A stretch of 41,937 nucleotides of DNA. Origin: Candidatus Omnitrophota bacterium (GTDB taxonomy: Bacteria; Omnitrophota; Gorgyraeia; Zapsychrales; Zapsychraceae). Both the position numbers and the translations under genes were made by a program. The notes under the pieces are model-generated. The model was not told where the DNA came from. It did no database searches and saw nothing but the letters and a program-made list of their open reading frames with translations. Shown one piece after another: positions 1-8,277 of this stretch. Positions within the stretch are counted from its first letter, which is position 1. Every line of letters begins with the position of its first letter. Location: the NCBI GenBank assembly GCA_021108075.1, contig JAIORP010000063.1, forward strand, positions 1 through 41,937, in the 5' to 3' direction.

Positions 1-24
1 GAAGCAACAATGCTTATTTTTTTA
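1..24 (+). terminator. Possible terminator of an upstream gene, cut by the window edge
   Basis: A short stem (AGCA / TGCT, four-base loop) is followed by a run of seven T at 16-22. The stem may continue to the left of the window. It would end a transcript entering from the left, before the glycosyltransferase operon that starts at 100. Only half of the structure can be seen, so this is tentative. Confidence 0.3.
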
Positions 25-99
25 TCATTTTACCCACAGATTCTGTGAAAGAGCCCTAAAAATTAATTTTTCAGGAGAAATGAGGGAAAGATTGTTAGA

Positions 100-2145
100 G
101 TGAAATCATTGTCTTTACGTTATTATTTTTATTGTGTTCTCATTTTACTGGTCGTGTGCGCGGCTTATCATCACACGTTGAACTTCCCTTTTCAATTTGA
201 TGATAAAGTTTTTATCGTCGATAATGTCGCCATCCGGAATATTCATAACACCAACGCCATTTGGAATGCTGTTTTATATCAGCCATCACGCTTTGTTGGC
301 TTTTTAAGCTTCGCACTGAATTATCACCTGCATGGACTGCAGGTGATGGGCTACCGGTTGGTTAATATCGGGATACATTTATTGAATGGCTTGATGCTGT
401 TTCAGCTTTACCTTCAAATTTTGCGGACACACCGATTCGAAAAGCTTTTATCTAAGCAGAGGATGACCATTGCGGGTTTGGGTGCCATCTTGTTTTGCGC
501 GCATCCATTGCAAACGCAAGCTGTGACGTATCTTTCGCAGCGTTTCGCGTCCTTGGCCACATTCTTTTATTTGGCCGCGTTGGTGTTATATTTTCTGGCT
601 CGCGCCTCGCTCTCAAAGAGGTTCCGGATTTTTTCATTCCTGGGATGTGTGCTTTTGGGCTTGCTTGGGATGTTTACCAAAGAAATCGTGATCACATTGC
701 CTTTGATGATCGCCTTTTTAGAGTCGGCATTCATTAAAAGAAAGAGCGAGCGCTATTCAAAAGGAATGATGTGTATTTTTTTAATGATTGTTTTGGTCGG
801 TCTGTGTGTTATTCCATCTATTTTTTCTTTTAAGGCGGTATCGATCCTGACCACACCCCGGATGTCAGCATCACATGATGGTGATGTGGTCACATTGTGG
901 CCTTACTTATTGACGCAAAGCCGTGTCTGGACGACTTTTTTAAGGTTGTTTTTCTTTCCTGTGGGGCAGAACATTGATTATGATTTTATGTTGTCGCAAA
1001 CGATATGGCATATCCCGACCCTGGCGAGTTTGAGCATCATTTTATTGCTTCTCTGGTCCGGCGTGAAATCATTTTCGAACAGTCCCTGGTTGAGTTTTGG
1101 TGCGTTGTGGTTTTTAATCAGTTTGTCCGCCAACCTGATCCCTCGGCGGCATGTTATTTTTGAACATAAAATGTATTTAGCGTCCATTGGGCTTTGTTTT
1201 TTTCTGGCATATGTCCTGGCACAAATCAAGCATGACCGTTGGAGGAAATGTGTCATTACCGGGATCGTTTTGCTTTTAATCGGCCTCAGCTATAGCAGAA
1301 ATAATGTTTGGCGTTCAGAAGTTTCATTATGGCAAGACGCGGCCAAACAATCCTCCCGGAAATACCGGCCGATCATCAACCTGTCATCCGCCTTGATCCA
1401 GGCAGCGCGCTACCCGGATGCGATGACATACGCGAATCAAGCCGTCCGTTTAGACCCCAAGAAAGCCGACGCGTATAATAACCGCGGGATCATCTTCTAT
1501 AAACTAAAGAAACCGGATTTAGCTTTGCTTGAGCACAATCAAGCCATCATCTTGAATCCAAATTATTTTAAATACTATCATGACCGCGGGGTGGCCTTTA
1601 AGCATTTGGGGCAATTTGAAAAGGCTTTAAGTGATTTTTCAAAATCCATTCTTATCAACAACAACAACGCAAGGGCTTACCGCAACAGGGCTGATATATA
1701 TTTTTTCTTAAAGCAATACGATCAGGCCTTACGCGATTTTGATAAGGCGATATTTGTTCAACCGGATTATGTTGAGGCTTACAATAACCGTGGATTGACA
1801 CATAGCGCGCGAAAGTCTTATGCCCGGGCGTTGAAGGATTTTGAATATTGTTTGCAGTTAAATCCCCACTTTGCGGATGCCTATAATAACGCCGCTTTCA
1901 TCTTCTTGAAAGAAAACCAGCTTGATTCAGCTGTCAAATATTTAACCCGGGCGATTTCCGTTAAACCAGACTACGCTGAAGCCTTTGCCAATCGGGCCAT
2001 GGTCTATCGCAAGCAGCATCGATATGATTTGGCCATGCAGGATATCATACGTGCGCTGGCCATTTTGCCGCGATATGAGCAGGCCAAACTTTTGAAAGTG
2101 AAAATTCAGCAAGATCTTAACAGTCTGAAAGATGATGAAAAATAA
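100..2145 (+). CDS. GT-C/TMTC-like membrane glycosyltransferase with C-terminal TPR repeats (paralogue 1)
   Basis: A 681-residue protein. About 410 N-terminal residues form roughly ten hydrophobic segments, followed by seven to eight 34-residue TPR units from ~425 to 670. The first extracytoplasmic loop holds an Asp-Asp pair (FQFDDKVF, D34/D35), as in GT-C enzymes of the PMT/TMTC class. Other family blocks are PSRFVG, HPLQTQAVTYLSQRFAS, LTKEIVITLP and SANLIPRRH. By analogy with eukaryotic TMTC proteins it may move a sugar from a polyprenyl carrier to a protein, with the TPRs gripping the acceptor; this is inference. Start is GTG at 100, with a GAGGGAAAG ribosome site nine bases upstream. It is first of three tandem paralogues, only 12 bases before the next. 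An alternative is a plain membrane-TPR scaffold without catalysis. Confidence 0.75.
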   Translation: MKSLSLRYYFYCVLILLVVCAAYHHTLNFPFQFDDKVFIVDNVAIRNIHNTNAIWNAVLYQPSRFVGFLSFALNYHLHGLQVMGYRLVNIGIHLLNGLMLFQLYLQILRTHRFEKLLSKQRMTIAGLGAILFCAHPLQTQAVTYLSQRFASLATFFYLAALVLYFLARASLSKRFRIFSFLGCVLLGLLGMFTKEIVITLPLMIAFLESAFIKRKSERYSKGMMCIFLMIVLVGLCVIPSIFSFKAVSILTTPRMSASHDGDVVTLWPYLLTQSRVWTTFLRLFFFPVGQNIDYDFMLSQTIWHIPTLASLSIILLLLWSGVKSFSNSPWLSFGALWFLISLSANLIPRRHVIFEHKMYLASIGLCFFLAYVLAQIKHDRWRKCVITGIVLLLIGLSYSRNNVWRSEVSLWQDAAKQSSRKYRPIINLSSALIQAARYPDAMTYANQAVRLDPKKADAYNNRGIIFYKLKKPDLALLEHNQAIILNPNYFKYYHDRGVAFKHLGQFEKALSDFSKSILINNNNARAYRNRADIYFFLKQYDQALRDFDKAIFVQPDYVEAYNNRGLTHSARKSYARALKDFEYCLQLNPHFADAYNNAAFIFLKENQLDSAVKYLTRAISVKPDYAEAFANRAMVYRKQHRYDLAMQDIIRALAILPRYEQAKLLKVKIQQDLNSLKDDEK

Positions 2146-2157
2146 TTCAAGGTGAAT

Positions 2158-4896
2158 ATGAAAAAGAAATGGATTTTTGTATTACTCAGTATTATATTAA
2201 TATTTGTTGTCTGGCTCATTTATCATGACGCCATGCACAGCACGTTTCATTTTGATGACACGGCTTTTATCATCGATAATTATGGTATCCGGCATATTAA
2301 TAATATTGAAGCCATATGGGGCGCGGTCTTAGGGCAACCATCGCGCTTTGTCGGGCTTTACACTTTCGCATTAAATTATCATTTCCATGCCCTGAACCCT
2401 CACCCCTATCACGTCACGAATGTTTTGATTCACTTGCTGAATGTTTTTTTCGTGTGGTGGTTTATTGCTCAGCTTTTATCCTTAGATTTGTCCGGGTCTT
2501 CATCACCGGTGAAAACCCGGCCGAAGGCGTTTAATCAGGTGGTGCGATCTCATGCGATGTCAAAGCATGGCACATTGCTCCGGGAAAATAAGTGCCTCAT
2601 CGGATATATCACAGCGGTTCTATTTGCTGTGCATCCTATCCAAACACAAGCTGTGACGTATATTTCCCAACGCTTTGCCTCATTAGCGACATTGTTTTAT
2701 CTCATAAGCCTGTGTTTATATCTTTACGGGCGATTATCTTCGTCGACGATGAAACGCTTATATTCATGGGTGGGCGGACTCATCGCTGCTGTATTGGGGA
2801 TGCTGACAAAAGAAATTGTCATCACATTGCCGGTCATGATTATTTTTATCGAGTTTTATTTGGTCCGCAGGGCAAATTTAAACCAAATGGATCAACCTTC
2901 ACCGGATAAAGCGAAAAGACGGTGGGTGATGATTGTCTGTGTGATCCTGCTTTTTAGCCTTTTATTGATTGTTCCTGGTTTGTTCAAGTTTAAAATTTTA
3001 GGTGTTTTAACAGGCATAAAGGAATCCGCTTCCCATGAAGGCGATATCATCACCCTGCCCAAATACATCATGACACAGTTCCGGGTTTGGATAACTTTTT
3101 TACGGCTGTTGATTTTTCCGTTGCATCAAAACCTCGATTATGACTATCCCCTATCACATTCTTTCTTAGAAAAAAGAGTGTTCGGCAGCTTTTTTATTTT
3201 GATGTTCCTTATGATCAGTGCTTTTAAATTTAGAAAGAAATATCCTTATATATCATTTGGAATTTTTTGGTTTTTCATTACTTTATCCGCTAACTTGATT
3301 CCCAGAAGAAATTTGATTTTTGAACATAAACTCTACATCGTGTCCGTTGGTTTTTGTTTTGTCTGCAGCCTTATTATATTCCGAACGCTGAAGGATCGAA
3401 AGGCCTTGCTCATTGCGGTCTTGTCGATAACAAGTGTCTTTGCGGTCTTAACGTTTCAGCGCAATAAGGTTTGGCAGAACGAAATAACTCTCTGGGAGGA
3501 TGTGGTTAAAAAGACATCCCATAAATCCCGGCCTTATATGAACCTTGGACGGGCCTATCTGAATAACGGGGAAGATGACCGTGCCCTAAAAAATTTTGAC
3601 TTGGCCACACGGTTTAACCCGAAACTGGCAAAACCTTACAATAATCGGGGAATTATTTATAAGATGAAAGGTGATTACCCACGTGCGCTTCAGGAACACG
3701 ATATCGCCATTGATATGGACCCCAAATATTACAGGGCTTATAATAACCGGGGCATTGTTTACAAAACGTTAGGGAATTATCACGCGGCCATTCGAGATTA
3801 TAAGAAAGCCCTGGCCCTGTATCCGATCTATCCGGAGGCTTATAGCAATTTGGGGGTGGTCTATAAGGTTTTAGGTCAATATGATCTGGCTGTTCAGTAT
3901 CAGGATAAGGCCCTTAAAATCGATCCAGGATTTGCGGTCGCGTACAGCAATAAGGCCATTGTATTAAATTTAAAAGGTGATCATCCAGCCGCGTTGGAAC
4001 ATTTCGCTTTGGCCCTGAAGCATGATCCGCGTTCCCATTTCGCCTACAATAACCGTGGAGTTTTATATCATCAATTAAAAGAATATGAACGTGCATTAAA
4101 AGATTTTAACCGGGCTATAGACATTGAAAATAAATATGCCCCGGGTTTCTGCAATCGAGGTGTCTTGTACGAGTCCTTAGGAGATCATGAGCAAGCCTTA
4201 CGGGATTATCAGCAAGCCATTGCCTTGGACCCGGAATACGCGGATGCATACAGCAACCGCGGGTTGATCTATAAGAAAAAGAATATGGTGGATTTAGCCT
4301 TCAAAGATTTTCAACAGGCATTAAAATTAGACGATCAACATGTTGAAGCCTATAGTAATCTCGGTTCCCTTTACGCGGAATTAAAAAAATACACGTTGGC
4401 CCTGGAGCATTTTAATAAGGCTTTAGACCTGAACGCGCAACATCTTAAGACATACAATAACCGCGGTGTCGTGTATTTACGTCTGCAAAGGTTCGATGAT
4501 GCGATATCGGATTATACGCAAGTGATACAGATTAAACCCGATGATTTTTTGGCTTATTATAACCGTGGGAATATTCAGGCCATCAAGCAGAATTATGATG
4601 TGGCGTTGAAGGATTTCACACAGGCGATTACGTTTCATCCCGAATTTTCCCGCGCCTACCATAATCGTGGAGCCGTCTTGTTGAAATTAGGTCAATATGA
4701 AAAGGCTTTAGATGATATGAATCGGTCTTTGCACCTTGCCCCGAACGATGCCCGGGCTTATTTTTCACGGGCTCAAATTTACGAACAGCTCAAACAGTAT
4801 GAATACGCCCGGCGGGAGGCTCAAAAAGCGAAAAGCCTCGGTTTTGCCGTCCCTGATGATTTTCTAACCGGAATGCAAAAGAGGCGTACAGATTAA
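2158..4896 (+). CDS. GT-C/TMTC-like membrane glycosyltransferase with long TPR array (paralogue 2)
   Basis: A 912-residue paralogue of the preceding protein and the longest of the three. It shares the membrane domain, the first-loop Asp-Asp pair (FHFDDTAF, D33/D34), PSRFVGLYTFALNYH, HPIQTQAVTYISQRFAS, LTKEIVITLP and SANLIPRRN. It has an insertion of ~35 polar residues around residue 110-145 that the others lack. The C-terminal half is an array of about thirteen TPR units, nearly double paralogue 1. ATG at 2158 was preferred over the in-frame GTG at 2152, because AAGG at 2149-2152 is well placed only for the ATG. The array length difference with a constant membrane domain suggests shared chemistry and different protein partners, which is inference. 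Confidence 0.75.
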   Translation: MKKKWIFVLLSIILIFVVWLIYHDAMHSTFHFDDTAFIIDNYGIRHINNIEAIWGAVLGQPSRFVGLYTFALNYHFHALNPHPYHVTNVLIHLLNVFFVWWFIAQLLSLDLSGSSSPVKTRPKAFNQVVRSHAMSKHGTLLRENKCLIGYITAVLFAVHPIQTQAVTYISQRFASLATLFYLISLCLYLYGRLSSSTMKRLYSWVGGLIAAVLGMLTKEIVITLPVMIIFIEFYLVRRANLNQMDQPSPDKAKRRWVMIVCVILLFSLLLIVPGLFKFKILGVLTGIKESASHEGDIITLPKYIMTQFRVWITFLRLLIFPLHQNLDYDYPLSHSFLEKRVFGSFFILMFLMISAFKFRKKYPYISFGIFWFFITLSANLIPRRNLIFEHKLYIVSVGFCFVCSLIIFRTLKDRKALLIAVLSITSVFAVLTFQRNKVWQNEITLWEDVVKKTSHKSRPYMNLGRAYLNNGEDDRALKNFDLATRFNPKLAKPYNNRGIIYKMKGDYPRALQEHDIAIDMDPKYYRAYNNRGIVYKTLGNYHAAIRDYKKALALYPIYPEAYSNLGVVYKVLGQYDLAVQYQDKALKIDPGFAVAYSNKAIVLNLKGDHPAALEHFALALKHDPRSHFAYNNRGVLYHQLKEYERALKDFNRAIDIENKYAPGFCNRGVLYESLGDHEQALRDYQQAIALDPEYADAYSNRGLIYKKKNMVDLAFKDFQQALKLDDQHVEAYSNLGSLYAELKKYTLALEHFNKALDLNAQHLKTYNNRGVVYLRLQRFDDAISDYTQVIQIKPDDFLAYYNRGNIQAIKQNYDVALKDFTQAITFHPEFSRAYHNRGAVLLKLGQYEKALDDMNRSLHLAPNDARAYFSRAQIYEQLKQYEYARREAQKAKSLGFAVPDDFLTGMQKRRTD

Positions 4897-4915
4897 TACG
4901 ACCGGAGTTTTATTT

Positions 4916-6865
4916 ATGTTAACGGACCTCAAAAAAACACTCTTATTCCAATTTTTGCTTGTAGTCTTTTTCTTTTTGCTTGGATTTTTACTTTATTGGC
5001 CCTCTTTGTCCGGGGAATTCCAGTTTGATGATATACATTTTATTCTTCAGAATCCAGGAGTGCGCTGTCTGGACCGTCTGGATCTATTATGGAATTTCTT
5101 GCCACAACCCACCCGTTTTGTCGGTCTGTATACCTTCGCGTTAAATTATCACATGCATCAATCGCAGCCATGGGGGTATCATCTAACGAATTTATTGATT
5201 CATGTGATGAACGCATTTTTTGTTTATCATCTGGTCATTTTGATATGTGGACATTTTCATCAAGACGAAGGCGATTGCCCGGAGCGAAAGATGGCCATCC
5301 TGACCGCATTGTTGTTTCTTCTTCATCCGCTTCAAACCCAGGCGATTAGCTACATTTCCCAGAGATTCGCCTGTTTGGCGACATTTTTTTATTTTTCTGC
5401 TTTGATCAGCTATTTATGCGCACGCAAGGCCAAAACATTAAAAGCGGTTATTTTTTACATGTTCAGCTTCATTGTGTTGAGTCTATTGGGCATGTTAACC
5501 AAAGAAGTCGTGATCACCTTGCCGTTTATGGTGCTTGGGATTGAAGGATTAGCAGGCATAAAACCGGTACAATCTTTTTCGCGTCGGCAGGTTTTGACCG
5601 GAGGCATGGTATTGCTCACTCTTCTTTGTTTCATCCCGATGATGTTTGCGTTTAAGATATCAGCCCTTTTGCTGACGCCCAAGCCTTCAGCCTCACATGC
5701 TGGAGATACAATAACCTTTGGCAAGTATCTGCTGACGCAGATGCGTGTTTTCTGGACATTTGTCCGTTTGTTTTTTTTGCCGGTTCATCAGAACGTCGAT
5801 TATGACTATGCCTTGTCCGCGAGCTTATTCAAACCAGCTCAGACTTTTTATAGCGCGCTCGGTCTTTGTTTGTATTTCCGGCTGATCTGGATTTTTCGAA
5901 GAGAGAAAATGTTATGGAGTTTTTCAATGCTGTGGGTTTTGATCGCGTTCAGCGCGAATCTTGTGCCTCGTCGACACATTATTTTTGAACATAAATTCTA
6001 TCTGTTGTCTTTTGGTTTTTGTTGGTTTGCCGTGCTATGTTTATCTCATGTGATAAAGAAACGGCGTGTCTTCATCCTTGTTTTTTGCGGTTACCTTGTC
6101 CTGCTCGGGCTATTAACATTTAAGCGTAATTTTGTGTGGCGGACAGAGATAGCATTATGGTCAGACACGGTAAAAAAATCACCGGCAAAGTCCCGACCAT
6201 ATGTTAATTTGGGTAATGCGTATTTTAAGAGAGGAGATGTCTCCCGCGCATTAGAAAATTATCATAAAGCGCTCCAGAATAATCCCCGTCACATACCGGC
6301 ATATCTCAACAGGGGCGTTATCTATGAGAAATTAAAAAATTTTAAGGCAGCTTTAGCTGATTATGATAAAATTATAGCCATTAATCCTCGATACGGTAAA
6401 GCTTATGGTTATCGGGGATATGTGTGGAATTTACAGGGTTCGCAGACAAAAGCCTTACAGGACTACAATACCGCAATAGAACTTGATTCGAGTTTGAAGC
6501 AAGTCTACACCAATCGGGGAATTATTTTTAAGCGACTTGGTCAATACGATAAGGCTTTAAACGATTATAACAAAGCCGTATCCCTTGACCCGGATCTTGT
6601 CCAGGCCCTGGGGAACAGGGGGAATGTGTACCGGTTGCAAAAACAATATGCGCTGGCTTTGGCTGATTTGGAGCAGGCCATAAATCTTGACCCGCAAAGT
6701 CCGTTGTTGTATATGAACCGCGCTTTAGTGTATCAGGAAAAACAACAATATCATCGCGCTTTAAGTGATGTCTTAACAGCGCAGAAGATGGGCTATAAGC
6801 CTTCCGGACAACAAGTCGAATTTTTGCGTAAAAAAATTTTAGAAAATGAGGTTCCATCTTTATAA
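4916..6865 (+). CDS. GT-C/TMTC-like membrane glycosyltransferase with TPR repeats (paralogue 3)
   Basis: The third tandem paralogue, 649 residues, with the shortest TPR array (about six units from ~415). It keeps the first-loop Asp-Asp pair (FQFDDIHF, D38/D39), PTRFVGLYTFALNYH, HPLQTQAISYISQRFAC, LTKEVVITLP and SANLVPRRH. ATG at 4916 has GGAG eight bases upstream. Its stop overlaps the next start by one base (TAATG at 6863-6867), so the SGNH protein is probably translated by coupling. Membrane topology predicts the TPRs and catalytic loop on defined sides of the inner membrane, but the side cannot be fixed by eye. Confidence 0.75.
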   Translation: MLTDLKKTLLFQFLLVVFFFLLGFLLYWPSLSGEFQFDDIHFILQNPGVRCLDRLDLLWNFLPQPTRFVGLYTFALNYHMHQSQPWGYHLTNLLIHVMNAFFVYHLVILICGHFHQDEGDCPERKMAILTALLFLLHPLQTQAISYISQRFACLATFFYFSALISYLCARKAKTLKAVIFYMFSFIVLSLLGMLTKEVVITLPFMVLGIEGLAGIKPVQSFSRRQVLTGGMVLLTLLCFIPMMFAFKISALLLTPKPSASHAGDTITFGKYLLTQMRVFWTFVRLFFLPVHQNVDYDYALSASLFKPAQTFYSALGLCLYFRLIWIFRREKMLWSFSMLWVLIAFSANLVPRRHIIFEHKFYLLSFGFCWFAVLCLSHVIKKRRVFILVFCGYLVLLGLLTFKRNFVWRTEIALWSDTVKKSPAKSRPYVNLGNAYFKRGDVSRALENYHKALQNNPRHIPAYLNRGVIYEKLKNFKAALADYDKIIAINPRYGKAYGYRGYVWNLQGSQTKALQDYNTAIELDSSLKQVYTNRGIIFKRLGQYDKALNDYNKAVSLDPDLVQALGNRGNVYRLQKQYALALADLEQAINLDPQSPLLYMNRALVYQEKQQYHRALSDVLTAQKMGYKPSGQQVEFLRKKILENEVPSL

Positions 6866-7941
6866 TGCGGAAGATTGTTATCAAATTATCAAAATTAACC
6901 AAGAAAAATAACCTGGTCCGGCATTGTCTGATCCTCATTTGCGCTCTTTGCATACTCGAGCTGTCAGCACGCATTTTTATCTTTGTTCAATACGGGATGT
7001 CCGCTTTATTGCCGAAAAATATTATTTATGCGTACTATCCGAAATTAAATAACTTCTCGAAGCTTACGATTAGAAATGATGATGAGAAATTGGATGTTCT
7101 TATCCTCGGTGGGTCAACCGTTCATCCTTATTTCAGTAAAATCAACGATATTTTAAAGAATCAACTGGCGCGAAAATTTCAAATCCATACAAGGATATAC
7201 AATGCCTCGGGATTAGCCCACTCAACGTTAGACAGTTTGAATAAATACCGGTTATTAGACAATTACCGCTTTGACTTGGTGATTATTTACCATGGCATTA
7301 ACGAGGTGCGCACCAATAATGCCCCTGACCATATCTTCAGGAATGATTACACCCATTATGCCTTTAATGAAAAGGTCCGAACGCTGCAATCTCATCCCCG
7401 GATCAATATCCTGTCTTTCCCCTGGGCCTTGCATGATTTTGTTGTTAATTTGAAGCAAGCATTCCTGCCCCAAAGGTATATACCCTTTCACCGGCCGGAT
7501 GAAAATTGGCTTGAGTTTGGAAAAGATATTAAATCTGTTGTTCCGTTTCGTTCCAACCTGGAGAGCATGATCCAATTGGCGAATCAGAGGGGGGAACAGG
7601 TGATGCTGATGAGCTATGCCTATTATATCCCCGCAAATTACACCCAGGAAGCGTTTACAGCGGGACAGTTAGACTATTCTCCAAGGGATGAAGCGTTTCC
7701 TGTTGAATGGTGGGGTAACCCCGAACATGTGCGGACGGGTATTGATGCGCATAATGACGTTATTCAGCAATTGGTTGACCAATACGCCGATGTGATTTAT
7801 GTTCATCAGAAGTCGCTCCTTTTGTCATCCGGGGAATACTTTTTTGACGTCTGTCATTTATCTCAAGAAGGGATTTACCAATTTATTCAAAATATCACGG
7901 ATCATCTTAACCCTTCACTTAAAAATATGAAAATAAAGTAA
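6865..7941 (+). CDS. SGNH/GDSL-family hydrolase-like protein, membrane anchored
   Basis: A 358-residue protein with one N-terminal hydrophobic segment (residues ~18-42) and then an SGNH-like fold. Block I is LGGST with candidate nucleophile S84, block II is the Gly in NASGLAHST (~113-121), block III is YHGINE with N146, and block V is DVCHL with D328 and H331. Family members are esterases or O-acetyl hydrolases, often acting on glycans at the cell surface. Sharing an operon with three GT-C proteins suggests a role in trimming or deacylating the product they make; this is inference. There is no good ribosome site before ATG 6865, which fits coupling through the TAATG overlap. The true substrate cannot be told. 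Confidence 0.65.
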   Translation: MRKIVIKLSKLTKKNNLVRHCLILICALCILELSARIFIFVQYGMSALLPKNIIYAYYPKLNNFSKLTIRNDDEKLDVLILGGSTVHPYFSKINDILKNQLARKFQIHTRIYNASGLAHSTLDSLNKYRLLDNYRFDLVIIYHGINEVRTNNAPDHIFRNDYTHYAFNEKVRTLQSHPRINILSFPWALHDFVVNLKQAFLPQRYIPFHRPDENWLEFGKDIKSVVPFRSNLESMIQLANQRGEQVMLMSYAYYIPANYTQEAFTAGQLDYSPRDEAFPVEWWGNPEHVRTGIDAHNDVIQQLVDQYADVIYVHQKSLLLSSGEYFFDVCHLSQEGIYQFIQNITDHLNPSLKNMKIK

Positions 7942-8277
7942 TTTTTTTCTATATTTCACATCTCTCCAGATCATTTTTTTGATAGAACGATTATTTTTTG
8001 TCGATTTATCCGAAATATGACCGGATGCCATACTTTTAAATTTTCCGGGTTATACCAAATCCATTAATAAAGGGTTCTATCTTAATTCTGAAAAGCAGAA
8101 TTGGTTTTGGTCATTATTTAATGGAACTGGTATTAACGTAGCCTTTAGGTGTATTAAACCACAACTTTTATATCGGTCAAAAGGTTCTATGGCAAAATCT
8201 TGGTTTATGATATACTGCGTTCGTAGAAAAATATGTCGGGTTATCCCCTGTATTCTTTGAGCCTGTGAGGAGGTTGC
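7942..8277. other. Intergenic region with one palindromic repeat
   Basis: 336 bases without a gene between the glycan operon and the GH94-like gene. It holds one copy of the ~80-bp palindromic element (8053-8132). A TATACT hexamer at 8211-8216 could be a -10 box for the downstream gene, but no convincing -35 box lies at the right distance. Nothing else is recognisable. Confidence 0.5.
8053..8132 (-). repeat. 80-bp palindromic MITE-like element, copy A
   Basis: Outer ends TACCAAATCCATTAATAA and its near inverse ending in GGAACTGGTA enclose an inner hairpin (AATTCTG / CAGAATT, five-base loop). Its reverse complement matches the copies at 12693 and 26624 over the full 80 bases with only a few differences, so this copy is inverted relative to them. 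It carries no coding capacity. Confidence 0.8.

Noticed and set aside
452..637. Minus-strand frames opposite the large genes (for example here, 18620-19225, 25495-25857)
   Set aside because: They are antisense shadows of well-supported genes, with no ribosome sites or family features.
3517..4890. Long TPR array as a DNA tandem repeat or CRISPR-like array
   Set aside because: The periodicity is ~102 bases at the protein level with strongly diverged DNA; there are no identical repeats and spacers. No CRISPR array is seen anywhere in the window.
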